Shown here in pieces: positions 23,340 to 35,717 of a DNA stretch of 64,000 nt (positions are counted from its first letter, which is position 1; each line of letters opens with the position of its first letter). The notes under the pieces were generated by a model. It saw only the letters and a program-made list of their open reading frames with translations, had not been told where the DNA came from and did no database searches. Both the position numbers and the translations under genes were made by a program. Source of the DNA: Chamaecyparis obtusa (Eukaryota; Streptophyta; Pinopsida; Cupressales; Cupressaceae); the NCBI GenBank assembly GCA_027943335.1, contig BSBK01006357.1:329001-393000 (forward strand), in the 5' to 3' direction.

Positions 23340-25740
23340 TGTCCACTATTTTAGAACTATGGGTGGGCACTATAGTTAGAATTGAAGCTCTTAACTAAAT
23401 TTTATTTAGCTAATCCATTGATTATACCACAATCATGTCTTGAAAGGATATATAGCTCTTCAACTAGCCAGAAGAAGCATCTAATTGTGGAGTTATAGCT
23501 CAATCCTACATAAAATTTTAAATTACACCATTCCACAATTGCATGGGCATCTTTAAATTTGACTTTATATTCAAATTTTAGTTGTTGTCTGCAAAGGGCT
23601 CTCTTAACATGTGCACCAACTCCATTGTGTTCTCCTTCCCATGTCTAGCCTCAAAAAATCTCCACATATTTTGGATGTTAGTTTTCTTGTGCGTCCTACT
23701 CAACCAATAAAATATTCTAGCATTCTTGAATTTCCATGTGCAATTATCTAGCCATATTAGATGTTGTGTCATATGAACTTCTCTTTCCCTTAAATTGTCA
23801 TAAAAATATCTCAAAGTGGTACTAAACAAACTTTTACGAGTGTAATTTATTATCACTCAAATAGAATGGTACTCCCTAAAAAAAAAATTGATTCTATTCC
23901 ATACTATTAGGTGCGTGCCTATAGAAAATATGAATAAAAATCGCTACTTGCACCAAATTATAATATTGCAATTGGATCTCTTCTTTTGGTGCAAGTGTGT
24001 ATTTTTTTGCAAAGTCAACGACAAAATGTATACTACCAACTAGAAACATTTTCTTGCATATGTGAAACTTCTCATCAAGCCATCAAACATTTTGGGAGTG
24101 TTTCACATATTTGGGTACAATCTTACTCTTAAATTCACTAATCAATCCATTTACACTAACTTTTTCAGTGATTATATCACACCATATTCCAATATTTCCA
24201 TCCTCTAATGGATACTCAACATTTTTAAATCTTTTTACATCAACTAATTTCTATCCAAAATCAATTGAATTCTCATGCAAACATTCTCCAATAAATGCAA
24301 GGTTTCCACATATAGCGCATACACTAGAAACACATGCATTTGAAAGAAATAATTTTTCATTAGGTAGCTTACAAAAAAACCCTGATATAAACCCCTTTAT
24401 AGTTTAAGGTGGCATATGTGTACCGCATACCTACAACATTTTGTTAGCATGCATAGTAGAATGTAAATATCAAAATACACCATAATAGTAAAAAAGTTGA
24501 ACGTGAGTTTTACAATGGTAGGAGTTTATTCCTAGTTATCTTTTACATTCCAGGGTTAACATTTTTCAAAAGATCTTTGACTAATGCCAATATTTGTCAA
24601 TTCCAAATTATCTAAAAAAAAGTTTATAATTTAGTTTGAGTCATGTCCAAAAGGTGTTTTGGATGTGGATCATGAATTTTGACCCAAATCTTATTTTTAG
24701 AACATCTCTAGAATTAGTTGATATCCTTGCATTATCATGCTAAAAAAATTCAATTAAAATTATGACTTCACCATTAAGTTTTATGTCAAACCTCAGGAGT
24801 CTGCCACTAAAACTCAACAATTGGTTTCTTAGATCATTTTTTATGTTAATTCTTCTCTTTAGATCTCTTGTCAAATTTTTACAAAGGATATTAATATATC
24901 CACTTATGTTACTCATCATTCTTTTATTAGAGTTTGTATTGTTGACTAAAGCTATTATTATTGCTCATTGTGCCACATTCCTATCTTTAGAATGAGTTTT
25001 CTTTCCAATTATATCAAGGGCGCTAGCAAAAATCATTACATCTTGTTTAAAAGACTAATCCTTCTTTCTGGGTTTGACATAAATTTGTAACCTCTTCATC
25101 ACTTTTTGCATTTTTATCATTTTCATTAAAATTAAAGTTAGGTGACATTGAAACCCAAATTTTTTATTATAAAAAAAATATCTAAACAATCTATTTGCAT
25201 GTGTCCTAATATGTCTCCATAAAACCAAACCAAAAAGATTATCCAATATATTACTTTCAATTCAAAAATGTTCATTATTTTCATTATCACTTAAAGAAGG
25301 GTTCTCTTTCTTAATTCAAGTTTCTATGTCTACATCCACATTATTAATATCAATTGGCATTTCATCTTCAATTTCTATTTATCTATCTTTAGGAATATTA
25401 TTAATATTATTTAATGAGTATCTTTCTTGTTTTAAATCACCAAATTCTATATCAAAAAAATAATGTGGTTATGAAGACATACATGTATCTAAAATTGGAT
25501 TAGAAGACACACTTGGATTTTCTTCTTTCATATTTATTAGATTCAACATATGCATCCATCATGGTGTCCTCAATGTTCTCCCCTTCTGAAATGATTATGG
25601 AACTTGATGCTCCGCCATTATTTAGTTCTCAAATTCTTCCTCTTCTTTCTCTTTGTCATTTTGCCTCCTCACTATTCATTGCAACCTCCTCGTGTGTCAT
25701 CACCTTCCTTTTCCTCTTTCTACATTGTTTCGATCCCATT
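23340..25740 (-). pseudogene. Degenerate transposase-like gene
   Basis: Read on the minus strand from MGSKQCRKRK (25740) through many stops and frameshifts. Recognisable blocks in order are: a basic N-terminus, CAICG with a later H (zinc-binding-like, ~24320), VVDFAKKYTLAP (~24000), a WLDNC block (~23750) and FFEARHGK. After a one-base frameshift at ~23640 comes GEHNGVGAHVKRAL, then AHAIVEWC-like sequence. The D...D...GHGKGxxDG pattern recalls a plant family of RNase-H-fold, transposase-like proteins, as I remember it. The superfamily name is uncertain and I found no terminal inverted repeats. Non-functional. Confidence 0.5.
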
Positions 25741-26977
25741 TAATTTAATGAACTTAAAAAACACTCTCAAATAAGTCAAATTTCAAATTCAAATGACTCT
25801 ACTCATGCCAAAAGCCATAAAAGATGAGAATGTGGAATAATTTGACTAATGAGAATCATAATCATGCAAACATTGGATCTGCTATTGCACATCAGTCGAG
25901 AATGATTAAATAATCATTGTACTCTTTCTTTTATTGATCAATTTGATAGGTAATGACTATATTAGAAATTTGTACATGTTTTTTAAACCAAATAGGTACA
26001 TGTTATATTAACGTTCATTGATTCCTAACCCAGTGGTAAGAAAATGAATGCACGTGCATTTTGAATATGGGTACACATTTTAAATAATGCATACATGTTA
26101 TTTAAATTTTGAATTGGAAACCACACCTCTGCTTTGGTTTTCAAGTTGAGACAGGCTTGGTGGGACCAAGCCTAAGCCTTGGACCTACAAATTAATGGCT
26201 AAGGCATTAGAACCCAAAAATTTTGCCTTGCCATAATTTTTAGAAGGCCTACTTGATCGAATTTTTTGCTGAACCGAAAACCTATTGGACTTATTAGTGT
26301 ACAGAATTTAAAAATGTATTTTTTGGGGGGATTTGATTAATCTTACTATTTTTGTATTATTTATTAATCAAACTGGTACATGAATATAAAATAGTGAGTT
26401 TGTCCAAAATTTTCATAACATATTTTATTTTTACAATTTTTGCAAAAAAATAATATGGCATCAATCTACTCATAATTATCTTCAAGATTTTTTTTAAAAA
26501 AAGGAAAAATGATAAGTTCACATTAATTTATGATTATCATACCCAGAGGTTTCCAAAATAGACTTTAGGGTCGATAAAAAAATATGCTCATCAATCTTCA
26601 TTGTCTTAGGTATGCTTCCTCAAAAGAATTTTAAAAAATACTTTTAGGTCAAAATATGGTGGTTGTATATGTGCATGGTATGCTCTTGAAAAAGATATTT
26701 TGAAAAATTATGTTTTACACACTCATACTAAAAAATCATATCTACTATGTGGGTATTGAAATAAATTACATATTTGAAAAGAAGACTTCGAGCACTACAT
26801 TTTATTTTCCTAAAGTTTTTTGAGATTTAATTTTTAAGCTCCTCAAATTTTTGCATCAACTAAGAGAAAAATTGAAAATCAGGGAAAACACTTCTACTTT
26901 TTGCCCAAAAGTAGGACTCGACTTATTGCAAGCACCCTAGAGCATCATAACTCCTTGATGGCTCTAATGTCTCCAAA
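25741..26977. other. AT-rich spacer
   Basis: No supported gene. It ends in AATAG (26978-26982), the target duplication of the copia-type element that follows. Confidence 0.5.
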
Positions 26978-26982
26978 AATAG

Positions 26983-28011
26983 TGTTTGAAAGTGATGTTT
27001 TGGAGCACTAGGGATCACTTAAGGGTTTTCATTTATGGAAACACTTATGTTGGAGTGATCACATGTAGAGAGTTTTGGTACTGGAGTCACAGTCATGAAA
27101 ATGACTAAGTACAGAATTAGGATAGCAGTATATTGTGTTACAATTTTGGTTAGCGATGATAATATATGATGTATTACAGCTTTCAAAGTTAGTAGAAGGA
27201 ATTTTGGGATATGTATGACCTTCAGTTAAGGTCGCATGTGTTTTGGTGATCAAATTAGTGAGATACAATGTTGTGAACGTATGTGAAGATAGAGAATCAA
27301 TGTAACAAGGCACATAAGCAGTTGCGATGATTGGGGCAAGGTTAGTGGATATGGAAATGTGCTAAGTTAGTTGGATGTTGTATATTGCTAACACTTTGGT
27401 AATATATGATCATCGACTCTATCTTGATTATTTGCACAAGTATTTATTATGTTTTGTGAAGCATTTTGAGAGCCGACTAGATGGCAGAATTTGTATAAGT
27501 GTAGAGTGCTTTATGAAAATGATAAGTATGATGGTGATGATAATTTGATGGATGTGAATCTGAGAAGTAGAGAGAAAATGCAAGATCAGTGTTTGACAGA
27601 GCTTTAAACTGGAACTATCTAAGGAAAGGAAGTTCTTGTATTGTTCATTTTTGGAGAACTCTTTGAGACAATTTTTTATTGTAAGAGTTGTATGCTCACC
27701 ACCTTTAACCAGGTGTTTTGTATCCCCTAACAGGGTTTTGTATTCCTCTAAAAAGGAAATTTACTATGTAATAATCATCTCCTAACATGGATATAATATT
27801 TTAGTGCATAGTTGTAGGTGCCATCCCCACTGAGGTTTTCCCTTTGCCAAGGTTTCCTCAAGAACAAATCATGGTGTGATGAGTTATGTGTTGTGCTTTT
27901 ATGTTCTTTTCATTTCAGAATTGTTATGGTTTATTTTCAATTGGTTGAAGTTTAAATTAAAGTGCTATAATACTGATTCACCCCCCCTCTCAGTATTACC
28001 TAATCCTAAAA
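26983..28011 (+). repeat. 5' LTR of element 4
   Basis: TGTTTGAAAG to CCTAAAA. The right copy has TGTTGGAAAG and CCTAACA, so both termini have decayed by one base here. 1029 bases. The minus ORF at 27059 and its partner at 38270 are LTR shadows. Confidence 0.92.
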
Positions 28012-28013
28012 AT

Positions 28014-28025
28014 TGGTATCAGAGC
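28014..28025 (+). other. Primer binding site (initiator Met tRNA), element 4
   Basis: TGGTATCAGAGC two bases after the LTR end, the standard plant copia PBS complementary to the 3' end of initiator tRNA-Met. Confidence 0.9.
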
Positions 28026-30240
28026 TATTGGCCCTTGGAGAGAAAGCCTAATAGCTTAAGGGAGATCATATTGGATTCAAAAAGTTTGCAAGAGAAATTT
28101 GAAGCAGCACTTGATGACCTAGACAAAGAGAAGGCTAAGAATGGCGTATTGAAATTCAAATTGAGAAGAGCAGAAGGTTTCATTAGGAAACTAAAGGAAC
28201 AACTTGAAACTTCAAGAAGTCAGAAACAAGACCTTATGGACAAGATCAAAGAAGATTCAAACAATGATACATCAGATCAAGTAAAGAAGTTGGAGCAAGA
28301 AAAAGAGCAAATCAATCTTCTGATGATTAAAGAGATTCAACATGAAAAGGATGCAAGAAACAAAGTTGAAGAATCACTAAAAGAAGCAAATGAGCAGATA
28401 GGGAAAATGAAGACTGAACTTGATCACTACAAGGATAAGTGTTAGGAATTGGATAAGTACAATCAGATCATAAAAGGAGAATTCGCTCAATCCAAATTGC
28501 ACATTGAGAAGTTACACATGAGTAGTGATAAAATTGTTGAACAAAGAGAGAGATACAAACCTAAAGGAGACATGATTGGAGTTGGATTCAATGAAGCAGA
28601 ATGTTCTAAGACTACTAAAGAAGTAAATGAAGAGAAGACTAAAGAAAGACCTACTCATGAAGAACCTTAAGAACATATTAGACCTTTCAGAGGTAGATGC
28701 TTTGGATGCAGGGTGAACCCACAATAGTGGGTTACACTTTTTTGCCTAAATGGACACTAAACTCTACATTTTGAAAAAAACTTTTAGATTCAGATGCATA
28801 TTGTCGTTAAACCATTTGAAATTAGAAAATGAAGTAAATTAGAGTCTTTTAGGATTTTTTGTCTAGATTCTAAATTTTTTTATTTTTTTTTTTGAATTGA
28901 TCTGAATGGTTTTTATTTTCTCCCACAAAACTGGTATGTTGCTAAAAACATCATTTTCAAAGAGTTACATTGTTTTCATAGAGCATAACTTTTTATCTAA
29001 AATAGATTTGAATGTGATTCTTTTGAAATTAGTTTTTTAACATGCATACACAAGGCATGCAATTAGTTTGATGACATTATCATGATTATTTCATATTTTA
29101 TTAACGTTTGAAGTTGACTAAACTATAATTTTGACATACCGTGACTACATAGCTTATATCTTGTCATGTATTTGTCCAATTTCATTTTTATTTTTTTTGA
29201 TAGAAAAAGACCTTAAATACCTAGGGCATAGATATTTTTTAGAATTTTTTTTCTCTCATTTACTATTTTTCCATGAGTGTCAAACATAGAGGTAGACATA
29301 TGGTGAAATATCTATGTTTAGTAAAACTAAAAATACAAAGTCATAATAAACTTAATATATATTAACATTATAATCATTGGAAAGATTTTTCTCAGTAGTA
29401 CCTTACTACATAGATAGGTTTTTCAAATAGATTCATTTGATCTCCCAAAAGATAAAGTCAACATGATTTTTATCAGCATTTTAATAGGTGTGAAGGAGAC
29501 TCCATTGCAGGTATCAATGAGGAGTATAGATGTTATATCAATGTTTTTTTTTATCTAAGAGGCTTTGAGCTAACCATTTGTAATTAATTCCTTCAAATGG
29601 AACCTCTCAAGGCTTAAATAATCATATTTTATTAAAAATGTGTTATTTCAGCAAAAATTAGCATGTCTAAAAAAGTGTAACCTGCTATTGTGGGGTCACC
29701 CTGCAACAAAATAGGACAAATGAAAAGAGATTGCAAAGGTAAAGGCCCTTTCAAACTCTTTTCTAGTTATTGTTATAATTTTTATGATTATGGACTTAAG
29801 AAAGCAAATGTAGAAAACCATATCAGTCTAGGTATAAACAAGATTATGTTAGAGAAGAGTTAGCAGCCAAGATGACATGCCTCAAATGCAATAACTTTGG
29901 GCATACTGTAAGGTATTGTAGCTACAAGTAAATCAAGATAGCAGGAGACCTCCTACATGTTACAAATGCAACAACCTTGGACACATAGAAAATTTTTGTA
30001 GATACAATGGAGAGGACAATAGAATAGGACCAAGAGGACCACCTCATGTGGTTATAAAGAAGAATGTTGGTGATAGTGGTAAAAGTCTTAATGAATATAT
30101 GAATGATTTTGAGAATCATTTCAAGAAATCAGAAAGTAAAGAGGATGACAAGAAGGCATTGGTTCAGGGAGAGACACTAGATGATACTGTGTCTTTGCAT
30201 GATGAGTTTTTTGAGACATCAACCTAGAAGGCCACATGGA
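28026..30240 (+). pseudogene. Gag of element 4 with three CCHC zinc knuckles
   Basis: The frame runs from the PBS through a strongly charged coiled coil (28120-28660, Lys/Glu heptads), across TAG at 28443 and TAA at 28668, to the first knuckle CFGC at 28701. That knuckle is interrupted by a DNA transposon. Beyond it the pattern resumes with Gln in the His position and the final Cys. Two further complete knuckles follow: CLKCNNFGHTVRYC (29878) and CYKCNNLGHIENFC (29958). A Ser/Glu/Asp-rich tail ends near 30240. Small frameshifts separate the knuckles. Gag would form the particle and bind RNA; three knuckles is more than the usual one. Confidence 0.75.
28711..29701. mobile_element. Non-autonomous DNA transposon with 33-bp terminal inverted repeats
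   Basis: The left end GGGTGAACCCACAATAG continues through a TTACACTTTTTT block. The right end is its inverted copy (CTATTGTGGGGTCACCC) with about three mismatches in 33. Both ends are flanked by TGCA (28707-28710, 29702-29705), and collapsing one copy restores the zinc-knuckle coding frame of the host gag. It is 991 bases with no ORF of note. A 4-bp TSD does not fit hAT (8 bp) or Mutator (9 bp); the superfamily is not assigned. Confidence 0.85.
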
Positions 30241-30625
30241 TTTAAGGGGGGCATTGGATGAAGATACCAGAATATATCCAGCCCATGTGTATGTGGACTG
30301 AGCTCATGCAAGCTTAGGTATGGTATGTACAGACACTATAGAGTGTACGATTGAGAACACAGCACTTGGAGATTCATTTTCTATGTTCATAAGATTAGTA
30401 TTGACTGGCCAACATGAGAAGTTGAGATACATGTGATTAATGCACTTGCGAAGGATAAAAAGGCTTGAAACATCTAATTTCTACACCATTTGATAATCAA
30501 CGACTAAGGAGAGTAGAGTTGTGAAGCATTTCAGTCATCTAGCAGAGAGATTGTGTGATCGTGTGAAGAAAAGTTCTGGATTTTAGCATGTTAAAGGTAT
30601 TTAGACTTATACTCTTTGAGAAGTT
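30241..30625 (+). other. Spacer between gag and the unknown ORF of element 4
   Basis: 385 bases without an ORF. Includes GGGGGGCATTGG-like purine-rich sequence at 30246. No promoter or splice signal that I can support. Confidence 0.4.
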
Positions 30626-33600
30626 ATGGATGCACCAATAATCTTTGATATTTTGGATAGACCTAGGTATAAATTTAAGAAACACCCATTCAAGTCATGT
30701 GAGGATGAACCGGAAGGAGCATTTTCACAAACCCCTACCGGCATGTTGCATGCAGAGGACATTAGGGAATATATACACTACAAGTATGAAATCATAAGAG
30801 ATGTAAACATATATACTGAATTGGATGCAATGATAGAAGCAGATGAATTAATGGTAGAAGAGTTCAAGCACCTAGAGGATCAATCTATCATCAAGCTAAC
30901 CCTGCTAGCAGAATTCACTGAAACTAAATGGTTTAAGATAATCCTTAGTAGAATCCATGACCAATTCATATGGATTGGAGAACAACCAGTAAACATATGT
31001 GCACAAATGATTCATGAAATAATTAGATTAGATAATGATGGAGCCCTCCCAGTAGTAGAGAAGAATATAAGAAAACAGGTGGAAACCCTAACCCATTCCA
31101 AGTGGGATAAGAGAGCTATGACACTAAATGACATATTTCAAAAAGATGTAAGATTGGTGGAAATAATTTTAGGTTAAAATTTATTCTATAGCAGCAGACC
31201 TAACTCAGTATCAGTTGGATTTATCATGATTCCATATAGAATGGTCAAGGAAAACAAGAAATACAACCTTTGTGAAGTTCTTGCACAATAGTTTCTAGAG
31301 AATGTAAAGGTTATTAAGAAAGATAAGACTAAGGCATTTAAGTTTGGATCATTATCGATTCATATGTATATTCATATTATTCACAAATTCCTTGGCATGC
31401 ACCCTAGAGAATGGAAGGATAATGTACCTACTGGAATTCAGATCTTTGAGAGCTACCTAAGGTAGGATAAGAATTGGGTAGATGGAGAATTATTTGGTAT
31501 GACCAAAATTCTATAAAGGTGGATGAAGGAAATGTATAGGATACCCAAAGATATAGTTGAAAAGTATAAGAAAACTACCTGTTTCATGATTGAAATTGAT
31601 TATGTATGTTTTGAGGTAGTGGAACCGAGGAAGAAATGGCATTACCCTATGGGGTATGAAGTCAGTTCTGAGATTTTAACCATGCAAGTAGAACATGTAT
31701 TGGAAGAAGAAATAGACCCTACTGAAGAAATATGGGGAACATATAGGGAAAAGTCAAAAAAAGTCAAAGAAGAACAAGAAAAGGTGACAAGGAAAAGGAA
31801 AATTAGTAAAATTATTGAGGATATCACATCAAAGGTAGGAATCACTAGGGAGCAGCTGAAAAACATAAGGACTAAGATGACATAAGCATCTTCCAACATG
31901 GCTATTGATGCTCCTACTCCTTCTGAGGCTGAGAAGATAGTTAATCCTACACCAGACATAATTGACTTATCTCCTACACATGAGAAGACTGTAGAAGAAA
32001 TTGTACATGTGAACATTCCTAGAAGATCTACAAGATCTACCAAGAAAAGTAGTCCTAAGGAAAAGGAGGTAGAAGTGGAAATGAAGAAGAAAGAAGAAAA
32101 ATTAATTGAGAAAGAAGAAGAAAAAGTAGCACAGAGGAATCCACAAACTCTATGGAATCCAAACCTTAAGATGTTGCAGAAAAGAGTGATAAAAGATGGA
32201 AATTTGAAGATAGTAGATAGATATTATGAAAGATATGATTCTAAGAACCAAGCAATCATTGAAGATAATATAATTGAGTATTTATTGGCTTTTAAGAAAA
32301 ACTTGTTGGAGATAGAAGGAAGCATCCCTAAGGAACTTTATAGCAAGCTAGAGATTATAAAATAGTTGGCTGAATCTAAAGATGAGAACATAAGGAACAA
32401 AGCTATTGAGGACATGTTACTTGTTGTCTCAATACAAGAAAGGGAGAGGATAATAAAATAATTGAAACCCTTGTTGAGGACCAAGGCTAGATTGGTGAAA
32501 ATCATGGAAATAAAATATGATGAAGTAATTGAGGACACTCAAAAGGTGTTGGATCAAATCCTTATGAGTGATATGTCGAAGAGGACCTCACCTCCCAAGG
32601 TCACCAAGCCTACACCTTTGGGATTGGGAGAAATTTCCAAGTTAGTAGAAGGAAGTGAACAAGCTAGCATGCAACCATACTTTTTTATCTTTGGTGTGCC
32701 TGTGACCCTTGACACTTTGCATGTTGTAAATGATCCATTTCTAGACAACTTAGATAGTGCGATGACAGTTGAAGATGAAGGGCAGATAGATGAAGAGAAA
32801 ATAGAGGATAAACATGAAGAAAAGGTACAGGAGAAGGAAATACAACAAGAAGAAAAAGATAGAAGAGACTAGAGCGAAGAAAGTAGTTGAGGTAAGAGTA
32901 GAACAAAAGCAAGAACCAGAAACCTCTTCTACTCTATTGTTTGCAAGTATGGCCAAACCAGTGAGTGCAGATGTAGAGAGCATGGATGAGGATGAGCTCA
33001 TGAGGCTATCATTCATGGCTTTCACTAAAGTTAAGGAAAGGTCAGTGCAAAAAGTAGACAAAAGAGTAAAGGTAATAACTAGGGAAGTAGAGATGGTAAA
33101 CATATTACTCCTTACACCTATTGCTTTTTAAGGTAAGGATGAGGCAGAGCACCTAGGCATGGCATTGGATAGCTTTGATAGTCACTTTGAGTCATTGCTG
33201 AAGACTGCAGAAAACAAGGCAGAGAAGAGATTTTTGGAGAAGAAGTTGAAAGAAGTTTGTCAGTCCATCTCATGGGACTTGGACATTCTTAAGGAAACTA
33301 CACTTAAGGCTAAGAGCTGTGTAGCACAATGTAGAAAAATATACAGTCATTGCATAAACCCTTATAGACATATGAAGAACATTGAAGATATTATAGCCAA
33401 GGACAAGGCTACCATTGACAACTTGATGGATAGTTGTGAAACATCTTCACAAACTATGGTATAAATGGATAAGCAGACATCCAAGATTTTGGATAAAATA
33501 AGTGTTCTGAATGTGGAGAAAGGGAGAGTGGTAGATGTTCAAGCTTATAATTGTTACCTTACATCAGGCATTAAGGCTAACAAAAATTCTATCTCGACAA

Positions 33601-33695
33601 TGGAAACCTCTCCTAGCTATGGGTAGACTATGAATGAAGAGGAAACTCCGGATTCTAGGTCGGTTCTTTTAAAATATGGAATATCACTTTCTTGA
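30626..33695 (+). pseudogene. Long unknown ORF in place of pol, element 4
   Basis: About 1020 codons in one frame from ATG 30626 to ~32870. The frame then moves by one base and continues to a TGA at 33693. Roughly a dozen in-frame stops interrupt it (31175, 31883, 32363 and others). Residues 1-180 look globular (ILDRPRYKFKK, GMLHAEDIREYI, FIWIGEQPVN, HSKWDKRAMTLND). The next ~230 are also globular (PREWKDNVPTG, GMTKIL, YRIPKDIVEKYKKTT, WHYPMGYEVSSE). From ~31700 it is Lys/Glu-rich coiled coil with a TRSTKKSSPKE basic patch. I recognise no domain and see no RT, integrase or protease motif. Confidence 0.7.
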
Positions 33696-35682
33696 TCTTG
33701 TAACTATTGGGAAAAAGGAAAAGAATACTAAAACTAAAAAGATAGGGTGATACACCAATGAATAATTCAGACCTCTCAAAAAGATGAATCTCAATTATGA
33801 CTTACAAATGAATACCTTAACAATCTGATTCTCTGTTCAACATATAGGTTAATAAACTCATGCTATTAGGGTTCTACCACAAACAGCTTGGAGAATTAAC
33901 AACATACATTTTTCATGCAAGGCCTAGTGGTAGCTAATTTTCTTGAGAAGGAATAGATTTTCATTCACTTCTTTCAGATAATAACCAATTTTAACACTTG
34001 CTAGAAAAGATGAAACAGGATTCAATATTGAAAACAAGTATACAAAAATGGAAGTCAAAGCATCTGGTTCATTTCTTCAAAAATCTGACAAGATGATTAC
34101 AAAAATGGCCTTCAAAGCATCTAGGAATGATATGTTCACTAAAATGCCCTCTCTCCAAAATTTACAACCCTTAATTGATTCTCAAAAATCAATTTTATAA
34201 TCAACTCTAGCCTCCAATTCAAAAATCAAACTCCTTTATCCTAGCCTAAAAACGTGCCTAAGAATATTACAATGAGTTCTCCAAAACATGCATCTCTTCC
34301 TAAATTTTGGCCCAAAAATATAAGGAATGAATCCTTTTACAAATAAAACATGCCAAAATTTAAACAAGCAATTAATAAAAACTAATCCCTATACCCTAAC
34401 TTTTATTTGATAACCTAGATAAAAATCTAAGTGTAAATTATTGCAATAGTGAAGAGGTCAACATGACCCTCAATCCATTTGCAATCCATCTGATGGGATA
34501 AGCACAAAAGGTGGCATGTTTCAGTTTCTGAGGCCATAGCTGGCACTGCCATGCATTGAATGCATCTGCTGCTTGACGGACTCTAAAATTTAGTTCATTC
34601 TTTCTTTGGCATTGTGTTTGTCTTCTCGGAGAAACTCAGAGTGAAACCCTAAGCTTTCCAAAACTATGAAGGAGTTCAACTTTTCTATGATGGTCTTCAA
34701 CTATTGCTGGAGTTGGGACTTCATCTGATACTATACTCAGCATTTCTCCATCTTTTCATCAGTGAATGGTAAGTTATTGGAACTCTCTGTTGATTCTTTG
34801 TAATGAAACACATGCACCTCCTTTTGCTTGTTTAACTGCTTTTTGTCTTATACTACTCTTCATAGTTACATTTGACAAGTTATAGTTCATTTTTTGCCTT
34901 CTCTACTTTATTGAAGGTTATCTTGCTGTTTGAGCACGAGCCCATCTCATGCTTCATTGTTTTCGACTGTTTCCTTGCTATTTATCTATCATTTTCTTAT
35001 GTTGATGCTGCAACTTCTCTATTGTTCTTGCGTAGCATATGGGTCATCTTGTTCATGGCTCCGGGAAATACTATTTCTCTTTTATTATTCTCTATTTGTT
35101 ACTTCAATTATATTGCGCATGCAAGTTTGAAGTGTTCATGAACTTGAACATGCTAAAGTTCGCATGTCATTTTTATGCTTTATTATTGATCTCTTGCCAT
35201 GTTGTGACTATTCTTCTTGTCACAAGCTCCACTATTCTTCTTCGACTATTACCATGTTGATCTCACCATGCCATGAGTTGGGTATCATATCAAACTCATA
35301 CTGTTCTGAGAGTTCACCATTCTGTGAATATCCTAACCTGAGCTAGGTTATCATGCTGAGACTGTTACTATGCTGCGAGCTAGGTTTATAACTTACCATC
35401 ATTTGTGGGTTTGATATATCATTGCCTTCATTGATATTCTTTGTTTGTTCTTTGAGCTCATTGTCGATATAAGTCATGGCTAGCATTCACCCAACAGTTA
35501 CTGTTGGTATTGGGTGACTAGTGTCAACTTGATCTTGATCTCACCGCAAGCTTGCTTTCTCCATGGCACTCTTTGTTGTTTGTCTATTATTTCATTTCCA
35601 TTCACTATTTCTTTCTTTGAGCTCGTTGTTAATATAAGCCGCGGCTTTCACTGTGACCAATGATGACAATCTTGGTTTTGAT

Positions 35683-35717
35683 TGTTACTAATAATGTCAA
35701 TTACATTATTAGTAACA
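35683..35717. repeat. Perfect 15-bp inverted repeat with 5-base loop
   Basis: TGTTACTAATAATGT, then CAATT, then its exact reverse complement. It would form a strong hairpin. No poly-T follows and no gene ends here, so a terminator role is not supported. Confidence 0.85.

Noticed and set aside
28709..29703. Classifying the inverted-repeat transposon as hAT because CAGGG can be read at its ends
   Set aside because: No 8-bp duplication flanks that boundary; TGCA with GGGTG ends restores the coding frame.
34872..35346. Overlapping hydrophobic + ORFs
   Set aside because: T-rich low-complexity sequence, overlapping in several frames, no recognisable protein.
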